DNA of 64,000 nt from Sternotherus odoratus. Lineage: Eukaryota > Chordata > Testudines > Kinosternidae. A program made the translations under genes and the position numbers. The stretch spans positions 177,016,920 to 177,080,919 of the forward strand of contig JAVMKO010000002.1 of assembly GCA_032164245.1 (NCBI GenBank), written 5' to 3'. Positions 46,082 through 56,520 of the stretch are shown one piece after another. The notes below the pieces were generated by a model. That model worked only from the letters and a program-made list of their open reading frames with translations, was not told where the DNA came from and searched no databases. Position 1 is the stretch's first letter, and each line of letters starts with the position of its first letter.

Positions 46082-46093
46082 ATGTCTTAGTCA

Positions 46094-47249
46094 GAGAGCT
46101 CCCCCAATTTCCTCAAGCCGACGAAGGCAGGAGAGGAGGGTGTAGTAATCTCAATAGGGGCCAAGAACTTTTTTTTTCCCTTCTGGCTGGGCAGGGAGGG
46201 AACATTGTGATATCTTGAAGATATTTAATAAAACACTGCAGCTTTCTTTTCTGTGTTCTAGTCACACAGACCCCAACCAAAAGTGAATCCCATCAGTACC
46301 ACTCCACAGGAATCTCTGGCTTCTGTACAGTATATCCAGATGGACTTGGGGCCTCTTACATTCAATATTTGTATTTTTCACTCTAAAGGGAAACAAAGTA
46401 TTTTCCCAAAATTTAAACCACCATTTAACACTCCCCATAATCCAAATAACATAACTGGCATTGTTTTCAAAAGTAAATCATCTTTAACAAGCAAATGAAA
46501 CTTCCTCTGGCTTAGATCCGTGTAAATGTGGTAAAAAAAAACAACTTTTTTTTTCCATGGCATTTTTACAAGGACTCACCATGTTTGCGGGTAATTTTGC
46601 AACTGTGAAAAATGTAGTAGTAGTGGTAGTAATATGTAGTATCCATTTATTTTGATTTCAGTCTAAAAGAAGCTCCAAAAGGTGCCATTGAAATCTGAGC
46701 ACCCTTGACTTGCATTTTGAAATACAGTAACACAGGAATTCCATACATAACATCAGACAAAAACTCAACCTTCTTCTTCCCACCCTCCCACATATTGCTG
46801 TGCCCAATTTAAGCGATCAGTGTAATATAAAACCCCACTGTTCTTCCACACCAATCAGCAATTTCCCCCCTGCATCAATGCCCATTCAAGTAGATGGGCT
46901 TTGCAACCTAATTGGAAGGTCAACAGATTGAGATTTGTTGGGGCGAGGCCTTCAAAGGAGAATGGCCCTTTGGGAAAAAGCTCTGCCAGCACCCCCTTGC
47001 CTTAGACCCCTATAATAAATAATCATTGTTTTGGTGTACTGGATTTTTTATAGGGAAGGGGAAGAGAGCCTGGAGTAAAGTACAGATAATCTGTATTCTT
47101 TGACTACTGAGCACTGTAGAAATTTGTTCATGATCTGTCTGTATCCTTCTGCTCACCCAGTCCATGCCATCATAGAGCTCAATCCTGCAAACATGGACTG
47201 CAGAGAGAGTGAGTTTGTTCCCAGCCTAATTTTTCAAAATTGGCTAAAG
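46094..47249. other. No gene seen
   Basis: AT-rich single-copy-looking DNA with no recognised feature. Confidence 0.5.
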
Positions 47250-47462
47250 CAGAGGCAGTGTGGTCAAACCGACAGGGCACTGGATTCCTGGCTTTCTCAC
47301 TGACCAGCCATGTGACTTTGGGCAAGTACCTTAGCTCTCTGTTTCCTCTCCCATCCTTGGTCTATCTTGTCTATTTAGATTGTAAGGTCTTTGGGGCAGG
47401 GATTATCTATGTCGCTGCACTCTGTGTCTCTATCACATTGAGGCCTCCATCTCATTTGGGAC
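47250..47462 (+). mobile_element. MIR/CORE-like SINE
   Basis: A tRNA-like head with AGTGTGGTCAAACCGACAGG and GCACTGGATTCCTGG is followed by the core TGACCAGCCATGTGACTTTG + GGCAAGTACCTTAGCTCTCT and the 3' part TAGATTGTAAGGTCTTTGGG + GCAGGGATTATCTATG. The core TGTGACTTTGGGCAAG is characteristic of MIR-type SINEs. Confidence 0.82.
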
Positions 47463-47469
47463 TTCAAGG

Positions 47470-47935
47470 TGCTGGCGTAATCAGTGGCAGATTATCCAGT
47501 GGGGCCCACAGAGGCCCCCAGAAAATGGGCACCCCAGCAGAAATCCGCCATGGGGCAGCATAAGCCTGGAGCCCTGGCAGAAGCTGTGGGGTGGCCCAGA
47601 GCCCCAACCTTGGTCGCCGGCAGCAGCACCGGGCAGGTGGGTTGGGGGAAACCCCAGCACCTGAACCATGGTCCCTGGAAGCAGAGTCAGGGCTTGAGGA
47701 GCTCTCACTCCTATGCTGCGGGGGTGGGGGGGGAGGGAACAGAGCACTGGGGTTGCGGAATTTGAACAGAAATAAGGGACTGGGGGGTGGGGCCACACTG
47801 GGGGGGGACAGAGGGCAAGGCTTTGGGGGAATGGGTAGAACCGGACAAGGCTGTGGATGGAAGGGGGGGGAGGGACATGGGTTCCGGCATGGGGGGAGGG
47901 GGTGTGCACTTGATCTGGCCCAGGACCCCAGGGAA
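47470..47935. repeat. G-rich interspersed repeat
   Basis: A strongly G-rich segment (AGTGGCAGATTATCCAGTGG, GGGCCCACAGAGGCCCCCAG, then several runs of seven or eight G) follows the SINE. The opening resembles a common reptile repeat. No terminal repeats are clear, and the open frames on both strands reflect composition. Confidence 0.5.
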
Positions 47936-48736
47936 TCTTAATCTGTTTACGTATGTAATACAACTAAGTAATAAATGAAAGAGAAATCTCCTGACTACCA
48001 GGATTGGGGGGAGGGAGGGGAAGTGTGAAAAAATTCCTGTAATTCTCAGTGGATTTGAAATTACAGAGTACGATACTCATGCTGGGTAACAAATACACCC
48101 AAGTAGGTATCAAATAGGTTTGTAATGGGCCTGATCCTGAGAACTCCCATTGATATCAGTGGATGCTCAGCATCTGGGATGATCAAGCCTATTTAGAGAA
48201 GCCAGATTTGACTCTGGTCCTGTGAGATGCTGAGTGGTTTCTGCCAGGTGTGGAGCATTCTGGGCTCCTTCTGAAGATGATGGGGTCCCGGGGCCGCAGA
48301 TTAATGCAAGATGTGTGTATTTATGGTGTAATTCTGCTTCTCCTTAAGTCAATAGCAAACTCACAGTGATTTCAATAGTGCAAGATCAGGCTGATAGATG
48401 TGCCAGATTTTTATGAGAGGGAATCTGTCTGCCACTACATTTTGTAACAGATTGGTGACTATATAAAGGCCTGGTAATCATAATATTTAATCTGTCCTAA
48501 GGAAGAACTGAGCAGCATCTCAGAAGCACTTTCTTTGAGCTGAAGTCAGTGCAGTGTAGTCTCATCTACTGAACAACGGGAAGGGAATTAAAGAACACTG
48601 CAAATATTTACCACAAGACTTTATTGGTGCTTAAACTTTGTGGCACTGTTGCTGCTCTGCTGAGCAGTAGCAGATTTTGTGGTCTAACAGGTTAATTTCT
48701 CCCTGGAAATCAGTGATGCAGAGTATGGATATTGTC
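47936..48736. other. No gene seen; small ancient repeat pieces
   Basis: Two short stretches, about 48127-48185 and 48325-48395 (CCTGAGAACTCCCATTGATA; AGTGATTTCAATAGTGCAAG), look like remnants of an old palindromic family. The rest is single-copy-looking. Confidence 0.45.
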
Positions 48737-48739
48737 TGA

Positions 48740-49032
48740 GCCCTGGTCTTCACTGAGGGTGGGGGGATCAACCGAAAAAATGCAACTTCAACTACGGGAA
48801 TAGCATAGCTGAAGTTGATGTATTTAGGTTGACTTACCGCGATGTCTTCACGGCACTGAGTCAACTGCTGCCGCTCCCCTGTCGACTCTGCCTGCGCCTC
48901 TTGTGGTGATGGAGTTCTGGAGATGACAGGAGAGCACTCAGGGATCGATTTATCGTGTCTAGTCTAGACTTAAATCGATCCCTGAAAGATCGATCGCTAC
49001 CCACCGATCTGGAGGGTAGTGTAGACATGGCC
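48740..49032. mobile_element. Hairpin MITE, family A copy 3
   Basis: The left end GCCCTGGTCTTCACT and right end AGTGTAGACATGGCC form an imperfect inverted repeat, with TGA (48737-48739) and TTA (49033-49035) outside, compatible with a 3-bp TNA duplication with one change. Internal landmarks match the 16215 copy: AACTTCAACTACGGG with GTTGAAGT-type inverted partner, CCCTGTCGACTCTGCC, and arms around CGATCGCTACCCACCGATCT. An extra palindrome, GGGATCGATTTATC / TTAAATCGATCCCTG, is well preserved here. Confidence 0.85.
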
Positions 49033-49035
49033 TTA

Positions 49036-50212
49036 GTGTAATTAGTTTTATTTACATTGTATGTACCAGTCCTTGAACAGAGGTGCTCAAACAGCATGTT
49101 GGGAATCCTTTCTTTCAGCGATCTTAGCTCAAATACGAATGCCTGGTTCCCAAGGTGTAATTCTGCCTCAAGAATTGGATACTACTTAGACTAATTCAGA
49201 GAACAAACACTCCTTCTGCTTGAGTCCACAAAGCTCTGGCATCACAAGACTAACAATGAAGCAGTACTTGAAAGACCAAATGGTGCTCATAAGCTAAGAA
49301 ACAAAACGTGTAGAACTATGTTTGACAGCACCATTTGGTGACTGTTGCCACAATGGTATGTTATTGCTCCAGCCACAGCAGCTCCCAAAAGAATGTAATG
49401 TGCTAGTACTCATGTCCTCATGTCTTTTTTGGCTAGTGATATTAAAGATCAATAGCACTGGGTCAACACTTAAAGGAAGAGTCATTATTTATTATCCTGT
49501 TTAGTCAAAGGTTCCAAATTGCAAAGCAATGACAGCTGTGAGGATATCCAAATGCTATTTTCTCTCTTTTTGTTTAGTTGAAGACATTATTTAGTTTGTC
49601 TTGAAGTTACAGGTTTAGTGCCAACACTTTGCTATTCTAAACTGGTTGTTTAATAAAAAGAAAATTATTTACGATTTTCCCTGGAGATTCTTTTCTCAGC
49701 ATCTGACTTGAGAAAGTCTGGTTATTAATTGCATATATGAAAGGAGAAGTTCGCCTGTTTGAAAAGAGAACTGGAGAGAGGATTACATGTTGTTATAATG
49801 ATCACTTCTGCCTGAAAAGTGCTGGTCCACTTTCACTAGTTTTAGCCTTCAGAGGCTAAAGCAACAACCACAAGTTCATGATTCACTTCCTTTTTAGGGA
49901 TTTGCACAATGTAGATACTCAAAGAAATGAGTGTATGTCTTGTATTAGCTGGTAAAAGGAGAAGGACTTGCACCTTACCCCCGTGCCCCACCTCTCCCAT
50001 GTTGCAGTGCTAACTCTGACTCCGTGGCCAGAGCAAATATTTTCTTGTAAAATGAGAAAATACAGGAAGTGTTCAAAAGAATAAATTCATTGGCTCACTG
50101 TGATGTCCATCACTGGCAATGTTTAAATCATAATTGGATGTTTTTTCTGAAATGTGTGCTCGAGTTCAAATGGGAATTGATTCAGGGAACTTCTTTGGCC
50201 TGTGACAGGTTT
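49036..50212. other. No gene seen
   Basis: AT-rich single-copy-looking DNA with no recognised feature. Confidence 0.5.
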
Positions 50213-50815
50213 CAGAATAGCAGCCATGTTAATTTGTTTCCGTAAAAGAACAGGAGTACTTTTGGCACCTTAGAGACTAACAAATTTATTTCAGCATAAG
50301 CTTCCATAGGCTACAGTCCACTTCATTGGATGCATAGAATGGAACACAAAGAAGTAAGATGTATATATACACACACACACGGGAAAACATGAAATGGTGG
50401 AAGTTGCCATACCAATGCTAAGAGGCTATTTAATTTAGATGATTATTAGCAGCAGGAGAAAAAAAAACCTTTTTATGATAATCAAGAAGGCCTAAATCAC
50501 AGTTGACAAGAATGTGTGAGGATATTTAACTTGGAGAAATAGATTCAATTTGTGTAATGACCCAGCCATTCCCAGTCTCTGTTTAACCCTAAATTGATGG
50601 TATCCAATTTGAAAATTAAATCCAGTTCAGCAGCTTCTCCTTGGAGTCTGTTTTTGAAGTTTTTGTGTTTTAAAATTGTCACCTTCAAGTCTGTTTTTGA
50701 GTGACCAGGGAGGCTGAAGTGTTCTCCCACTGGTTTTTGAATGTTATGATACCTGATGTCAGATTTGTGTCCATTTATTCTTTTGTGTAGAGACTGTCCG
50801 GTTTGGCCTGTGTTA
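50213..50815 (-). pseudogene. Penelope-like GIY-YIG fragment with terminus, minus strand
   Basis: Minus-strand translation from 50815 gives TGQTGQSLHKRINGHKSDIR, HNIQKPVGEHFSLPGHSKTD and LDLIFKLDTINLGLNRDWEW to a stop at 50545. The GIY strand is missing because the copy is truncated just before YIG. 50213-50544 is the 3' region; it ends in the PLE terminal sequence, read on the plus strand as GACAGGTTTCAGAATAGCAG, TTTGGCACCTTAGAGACTAA and GCATAAGCTTCCATAGGC. The hammerhead-like fold at 50294-50333 is decayed (CCAATGA core, GAAG for GAAA). An AC microsatellite lies at 50371-50381. Confidence 0.9.
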
Positions 50816-50883
50816 TACAGGAGGTCAGACAAGATGATCACATTGGCCTTGTCTGTCCTTATAATGCATGGATCTATAGAATG
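50816..50883 (+). mobile_element. CR1-type 3' terminus next to PLE truncation point
   Basis: TACAGGAGGTCAGACAAGAT, GATCACATTGGCCTTGTCTG and ATGCATGGATCTATAG match the 3' end seen at 60069 (+) and 22290 (-). It abuts the PLE truncation point exactly, so one inserted into or recombined with the other. Confidence 0.7.
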
Positions 50884-51237
50884 GTGTGAGAGAGGGAGGG
50901 GGAGAAGTCCTGTTAAAGTTGGGATCATAGTTTTTACTGTTGGTCTCCAGTGGAAAATCAATGACATTTATGTACTGGTGTGGAAAATTGAAAGGAAGTA
51001 AAGAAGAAATATCAATTATGTCATGGACAAGAACATATGCATTTCTTTCTAGAAAGAGGAGGATGGGCTCCATAGGATCTTACCCATGCATAAAAGCATT
51101 ACAAAAATGTTCAGGAATACAACACTGCAATTTAAAGTATCCTAGGTTAACCCACACTTACACTGGATGGCTTTTTTGTCCTCCTTTAGTGGTTGCACCA
51201 CAGATGTTTGAGTTGCTGGCTTTGTGCTAACAGCTGA
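50884..51237. other. No gene seen
   Basis: Single-copy-looking DNA. Three open frames overlap on both strands and none has a motif. Confidence 0.45.
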
Positions 51238-51330
51238 ATCTTTTAGCTCAGTCAGCAGATGTTCATGCTTTTCGATCTGGCAATCCCAGGTCCAAACCCT
51301 CCTGTCAGTGGCCCATTCAGGGGTGTTGCA
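51238..51330 (+). mobile_element. tRNA-Lys-like SINE head
   Basis: TTTTAGCTCAGTCAGCAGA resembles a pol III A box in the tRNA D-arm. ATGCTTTTCGATC occupies the anticodon-arm position with a TTT (Lys) anticodon, and CAGGTCCAAACCCT resembles the B box. No CCA-compatible acceptor stem forms, so this is a SINE head and not a functional tRNA gene. Turtles carry tRNA-Lys-derived SINEs. Confidence 0.5.
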
Positions 51331-52431
51331 TTAGCCTGTTTACATCCTAGCAAGGTTTGGGGACAGCCTACAGACGGGCTTATCCAGCACAGGATAGTAG
51401 TAACCAAAAACCTTTATTGTGACTGTTATGGTGGCTTACATAACACAAGTTAATGATCCCTCTTTAATTCTGGATCAGCACGTATCTGCACGTATTGACC
51501 ATCAGCACTTTTGCTGGTCGTCTCAGTGGAAAGGCTAAGGGCTGAATGGCAGGGGAGTCACAGGGAATCTGTAATACTGTTCCGTCCTGCTAAAGAATGG
51601 GATACAGGCTAGGGAGCATGCACTGCCTGTGCTTATTAGACCCCTTCTGTGAAAGGAGGGGATTTGGTGCTGTCAACCTAGCTGTTTTCACATTGATTTC
51701 GATTAAAAGAGTGTGTGGTACCATCTACAAATAAAAATCCCGGGTGAGCAGTCTACAGCCTCACTGCTCAAAGTTTTCATGCGGATTATTGGAATATGAA
51801 ATTAATTTTCCAGGCACCTGTATTTATTTTACACAAATCTGCATCATTAGGAAGCTGCTTCTAGATGGCATAGGAAAGAATGGAACAACCTATTGATAGT
51901 ATCTGAGGAACTGTCAGCAGCGTCTGGAGACTGCATGTTTTGTAAGCCGCTTTGCACATGGCCAGTAAAGTTTCCAACGTGTGAGGTTTTATTTCAGTGA
52001 TCGGAGAATATCTGATTAAAATCAAGTGTAACACTTGATCAGGAGTGGTGTTTTCATGGTTTTGACTACCGGAGTAGGCTCCTTTACAGTATAGCTGCTA
52101 CTGCTGGAAACTGCAGCTATATATCTTGAAGCAGCTCTTTTTGGTGAGCCTGATGACTTCCTACCAATTTTTTTAAAAGTGTGAATTAATCCCCCTTCCC
52201 CCCCCCCCATTTGGAAAACCTGGGCAACAATACCATTTTTAAAAGAGTGGTTTAATTTGCGCTACAGTTGAATCACAGACAGAATTCTGATTACTTGGCA
52301 TCTGAAAGAACATGAATTTGGCAAATTAGGTTGCTAATTTAATTTAGGATTAAGTCAGCAATTTATTTTTAAGATATAAATTGTGCTTGTATGCTAACCC
52401 CAGTTGTGTTGTTAGCAATTTTGCAACCCAG
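51331..52431. other. No gene seen; poly-C tract
   Basis: Single-copy-looking DNA. A CCCCCTTCCCCCCCCCCC run lies at about 52191-52208. No recognised gene. Confidence 0.45.
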
Positions 52432-52500
52432 AACCTTCAGTGCTAAAAGCATGACCCTTTACCGCTGGCAGTAAAGGAGTAACTCCTTTACCGGGCATCT
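52432..52500 (-). mobile_element. tRNA-Lys-like SINE head, minus strand
   Basis: Read on the minus strand: TACTCCTTTACTGCCAGCGG, GGTCATGCTTTTAGCACTGA and GGTTCTGGGTTGCAAA. The anticodon-arm-like CATGCTTTTAGCA and the B-box-like GGTTCTGGGTTGC match the layout of the copy at 51238. Decayed. Confidence 0.45.
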
Positions 52501-52939
52501 ATAGTAGACTTTGACAACCCCCCACATCCCACTACCCCAGTGTAGACGGTTCACTTGAAAGGTATAAAGATCCAAGATTCCTACTGTGGGTTAAATCTGT
52601 GTAAAGAGAGGCTGGGCCTTAATCCTTTGGAATGTTTCCCAGTATATATTCAACTCTCTCTTGCAATTGTGCTGATTTTAAAAAAACATAGTGGAAGCAA
52701 GATGTGTGTTACTGATCTAACACTCAGAAGGCTGAGTAAACGAAGCTGTCAAAGAGAGTTTATGAAAACTCATTTAAAATTATTCCGTGCAGAGTGAAGT
52801 AGGATGAATCAAAAACACTACTGCAAGTGGTCTTGCTCCTGCTACTATTAAAATTCAGTGTCAAAACTCATGTTGGTTTTCAGTGGGAATAGGATGAACT
52901 TTCAGTGGGAACTAGGAGGAATAGGAATAGGTGGTTGAA
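52501..52939. other. No gene seen
   Basis: Single-copy-looking DNA. The 80-residue frame at 52555-52797 (+) has no recognisable motif. Confidence 0.4.
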
Positions 52940-53200
52940 ATGTCTCAATCAAAAATAGCTTTTTGGGTTAAAATATTTTGTTTAAATTATTTTTAAAAAT
53001 TATTTTGTTTTACTGGGGGTGGGGAACCTCCAATCTCTTGCACTAAAAAAAAGGGGGGAGGGATTTTTTTTCCACTGAAACAAAATTGTTAATTGAAAAA
53101 ATAATTTTAAAAAATCATGAAACATTTCAAATGAAATAAAGAATACATTTCTTTCGATATTTTTTTACAAAATATACTTACCGTTTTTTGACCAGCCAGA
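52940..53200. mobile_element. AT-rich repeat ending TTTTTTGACCAGC
   Basis: An AT-rich segment with many ATTTTTAAAAATT-like words and a central GGGGGTGGGGAACCTCC ends in CCGTTTTTTGACCAGCC. The terminus is shared with 22218-22235. Confidence 0.4.
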
Positions 53201-53536
53201 TCTACACGGGAATTTTGCCATTGACTTAATAGGAAAAAAATAAGTCCCCTTCTCTGGTCTTTCATAGGGTTTGATTAGACTACAGGGTGTAGCGCTGTTT
53301 TTTATAGTGCTTCCCTATTTAGTGCTACAGGTGTTGCGCTAGAGGGTGTGCATATTGAAGCCCTCTAGCACCAAAGAGTGAACAGATTATCCGCGCTTCT
53401 GGCGGTACTGAGAGTACCGAGATAGGGCAGGTATCCCACAGAGCACCTCTTCTGAAATCTGTCACAGTGCTTTGTGGGGAAGGGGGCATTTTTTGCGGCC
53501 CTTTTGCATCCAGCTAAAACTCAGCCCGCCCACCAC

Positions 53537-53652
53537 AGCCCTGCCGCCCGCAGCGGCGGGGATCTGACAGCCCTGCTGCCCGCAGCGGCAGGGGACCCCA
53601 CAGCCCTGCCATCCGCAGCGGCGGAGTCCGGCAGCCCTGCCACCCGCAGCGG
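53537..53652 (+). repeat. 34-bp minisatellite, block 1
   Basis: About three and a half units with core CAGCCCTGCCGCCCGCAGCG separated by GGGGATCTGA-, GGGGACCCCA- and GGAGTCCGG-type linkers. It has the same unit and orientation as block 2. Confidence 0.88.
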
Positions 53653-54105
53653 GCAAGACTTTGGCGCTTGGGTTGAGAAAGAAAGAATCAACCCTCAGAG
53701 GCATCCCCACTGTCCCATTGAAGCAAAAAACTCTTAGGGCTGCTGTTGTAGACAACTCCCCAGGTGGCATCTGGGCCCTTCGGGACAGCCTCTTCTGATG
53801 GTCTATTCGCTGTGGGGCAGGGAGACACTGGGATAAAGTAGTTTTTTTTGGATCCCTGACCCCTTTGTCAAGGCTTGCGTGACTGGTTCTCGGTGCAAGG
53901 GAAGTAAGGGACTGCAAAGCAATTCCCGAACTTCCGTCAGGCCTTGTTTCAGCTGACCAGGTCATCAGCTCACAGGAAGGAGGTGAGGGGGAGAGAATAA
54001 GACACTGGTCTGAAATAAAAATGTCAAAAAGCCCAGGTCTGACAGGTTTTAATCCTAAGCGCTTTGACAGGGCTGCCACCTGCCATGTTCTGCTGGCGGG
54101 AATCT

Positions 54106-54312
54106 GACAGCCCTGCCGCCCGCAGCGGCAGGGGAGTCCGGCAGCCCTGCCGCCCGCAGCGGCAGGGGAGTCCGGCAGCCCTGCTGCCCGCAGCGGCAGG
54201 GGAGTCCGGCAGCCCTGCCGCCCGCAGCGGCGGGGACCCGGGCCAGCGGCGGGGACCCGGCAGCCCTGCCGCCGGCAGAGGCAGGGGACCCGGCAGCCCT
54301 GCCCCAGCAGCG
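54106..54312 (+). repeat. 34-bp minisatellite, block 2
   Basis: About six units of CGCAGCGGCAGGGGAGTCCG + GCAGCCCTGCCGCC. Copies at 54121, 54155 and 54189 are almost identical, and later units use GGGGACCCGG linkers. It is CpG-dense. Confidence 0.92.
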
Positions 54313-54779
54313 GGCCGGTTTTTCTAATTTCAAATGGAATATGGGGGAGGGTCTGACATGGGGTCACCTGAGGACGGGACAGAAGAGTTTTAAATGGTGG
54401 CCAGAGAGGATGTAATTGGGAATTCTGGGCCAGGATGCTGGAGGCTGGAGGTTCATTATCACGCAAGGGGTGTGCACATTGCAACCCTTGCGCTAAAACG
54501 GTAGCGCTGAAAGCTTTATGCCTCTCGTTTTGAGGTTTACCAGTAGCGCTTTAAACCGTCAGTAAAAGTGCAAAATGTGCCTCTTAAGTGTGTTCGGGCA
54601 GTGAAATTGTAGCGCTAAAGAAGGGTTTTAGCGCTACAAAGCCCCAGTCTAACCATACCCAAAGAAAGGCAAGATTCCCTCCCCCTCCAGAGTTCTGCTC
54701 AGCCCAGGGTGGAGAATGTCAGGGAACTGACCCTAATTCCCTATTTCTGAGAGTCAGACCCAGCTACAACAGCAGTAGG

Positions 54780-54985
54780 CCGTGTCTATATTAACAGGGT
54801 TTTTCCAATATAAGTAAAGTAGTATAGTTAATCTGGTAAACCCTTCCTAGTGTGGATGCAGTAATAGTATAAAAGTGCTTATACTGGTATATTTTATGCT
54901 GGTTCAGGGAACTGACATCATATATTGGTATAATTGCAGTTGTACCAGCATAACTACATCTACACTAGAGCTTTTACCGGCTTAG
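54780..54985. mobile_element. Possible MITE (TGTCTATATTA / CATCTACACTAGAGC ends)
   Basis: Left GCCGTGTCTATATTAACAGG and right AACTACATCTACACTAGAGC are of the TGTCTACACTA type and roughly inverted. The interior is AT-rich with repeated GGTATAATT and CTGGTATATT words. No clean duplication. Confidence 0.45.
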
Positions 54986-54989
54986 TTAT

Positions 54990-56195
54990 GTCAGTTCCCC
55001 TTAAGTAACTGCACCACTGATATCTGGCCCTTAATGAACCCAATGCCAATGAAGGATTTGTGGAGTGGAACTGCATCACATTCCCTTTTCATTCCTACCC
55101 TTTCCCCACCCTGCTCCCGAGAAGCCTGCCATGCTGAGAGTGGGATGGGATGAAGAGCCACAGAGTGGGATATGGCTCAGCAGTACCCAGCAGAGTGTTC
55201 CTTACATGGGGTGAATTTTCTGCTGGTCATTTGCAACCAGATTATGTCCTCATGATGCCACCACATGAGTAATGTAAAGGGCCTATAAATTCACTGGAGA
55301 ATATGACCCAAAATGTTTTACTATTGGATTAGATTCCATGAGGTGAATTTTCTGTTCTAACACTAATTAATACACAATTTTGAAGTGGTCAAATGTTTCT
55401 GCTCTCTTTTCTCCTCCATCTCCCCAGCCCTGTGCTTCTCTTCAGGAAATCTGGTCTTGTTAGATAATAACGTAAAAATAAACAAGAATTAATTATAGCT
55501 CCGCATCACTTGGTATGTCTTTAGGGAGCACATGCAAGTTGTAGAAGCCAGCAGCAAGATGAAAAACACAAGTTCTCTTCAAAGAAAGCAGCCTTTTCAC
55601 TTTATGACCTTTGCATATCTCCTGGGGAGCCTATATTATTTAATTAGTTATTTATTTAGTTTGTTTTTACAGCTTTGCATTAGAAGGACCTGTTCAAAGA
55701 GCAAACATTTAAATGTCACCAAAGTCATTCTGGAGTTAGTTTAAAGGACAGTTAGAACACTAACGTTCAGTAGAAAAGCTGAAAGTATTTAACAGTAAAG
55801 GCATCTTTACCAAAATGAATTTTCAATCAAATATCTACTTATCTTACACATAGCTTCTGATGAAAACCTGGTATTGTAAGGCAGAATGAGAAGATCATTG
55901 AGTAAGTGTTTGGACTTGGAGAGTTGTCAATGACAGCACTTTAAAAAGAGATTGGAAACAGGAAAATAAAACAATCAAGACATCCAAGTAATCTTCTTGA
56001 AGTTTGTGGAAAGTGGTGAACAAAAGGAAAATCCTGTCTGGATTCAGTATTTTATTCAGATGTGTACAGCTTCAGCTCCTGTATTGGAGAATCTAGGCTC
56101 ATATCTACATTGACTCACCTGAGTATGATGTTAAGTCACAGATGCTGAGATGTCACTCAGTATCAGAGATCCGTATCTGGCCTGATTTCTAGTGG
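54990..56195. other. No gene seen
   Basis: AT-rich single-copy-looking DNA. The frame at 55532-55744 (+) has no recognisable domain. Confidence 0.45.
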
Positions 56196-56420
56196 CTTGT
56201 CTACACAGCAACATTTGGGAAAGTTAATATAATTTAATTGTTAAAGTGGATTAGTTAAACTGCATTAAATCTCTGTGTGGACACATTCAGAATTAAAGTG
56301 GCTTTACTTTAGTTTAGTTTAATTCACTTCAGAAATGAGTTAAGATAAACTGAATCTAGACCACTTTAATTCTGAGTAAGAGCATCCACACAAGGGTTTA
56401 ATTCAGTTTAATGAGCCTGG
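56196..56420. mobile_element. MITE with TTAAACTG-rich interior
   Basis: It opens GGCTTGTCTACACAGCAACA and contains TTAGTTAAACTGCATTAAAT, GTGTGGACACATTCAGAATT and ATCCACACAAGGGTTTAATT. This is a recognisable TGTCTACAC-type AT-rich MITE that ends against an inverted PLE fragment. Confidence 0.6.
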
Positions 56421-56520
56421 TTGGTGGTCTGGTTGGTATGAGGATGAGAGCTGAGGAAGTGTTGTTCCAAGTCGCCCATAAAAATGTTGGCATACTATAG
56501 GGCCATGTGGGTACCCATAT
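56421..56520 (-). pseudogene. Penelope-like RT fragment, inverted
   Basis: Minus-strand translation gives MGTHMAL, a stop, then YANIFMGDLEQHFLSSHPHT. This is the conserved RT motif with GTxMAPxYANIFM typical of PLEs. It is about 33 residues long and joins head-to-head with a forward C-terminal fragment at about 56520. Confidence 0.85.

Larger units (their letters stand above)
53267..54660. mobile_element. TIR element carrying a minisatellite cargo
   Basis: The left end GGGTTTGATTAGACTACAGG + GTGTAGCGCT and the inverted right end GGGTATGGTTAGACTGGGGC + TTTGTAGCGCT match over about 30 bp with a few changes. Inside each end lie more TAGCGCT motifs and AGGGTGTGCATATTG / AGGGGTGTGCACATTG, oriented alike. 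The interior holds two blocks of a 34-bp CpG-rich minisatellite separated by about 450 bp of ordinary sequence. The 340-residue minus-strand frame (53462-54484) spans both blocks and is explained by them; no transposase motif is visible. Target duplication is not clear. A Harbinger-type non-autonomous element is my best guess. Confidence 0.65.

Noticed and set aside
51238..51330. Functional tRNA-Lys gene
   Set aside because: No acceptor stem forms and the B box is altered; it fits a SINE head better.
54106..54312. 34-bp repeats as a CRISPR array
   Set aside because: The units are contiguous with no unique spacers, and the DNA is vertebrate.
53462..54484. 340-residue minus-strand open frame as a real protein
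   Set aside because: Much of it translates a GC-rich minisatellite in repeated form (AAGLPDSPAAAGG-like), and it lies inside a TIR element with no recognisable domain.
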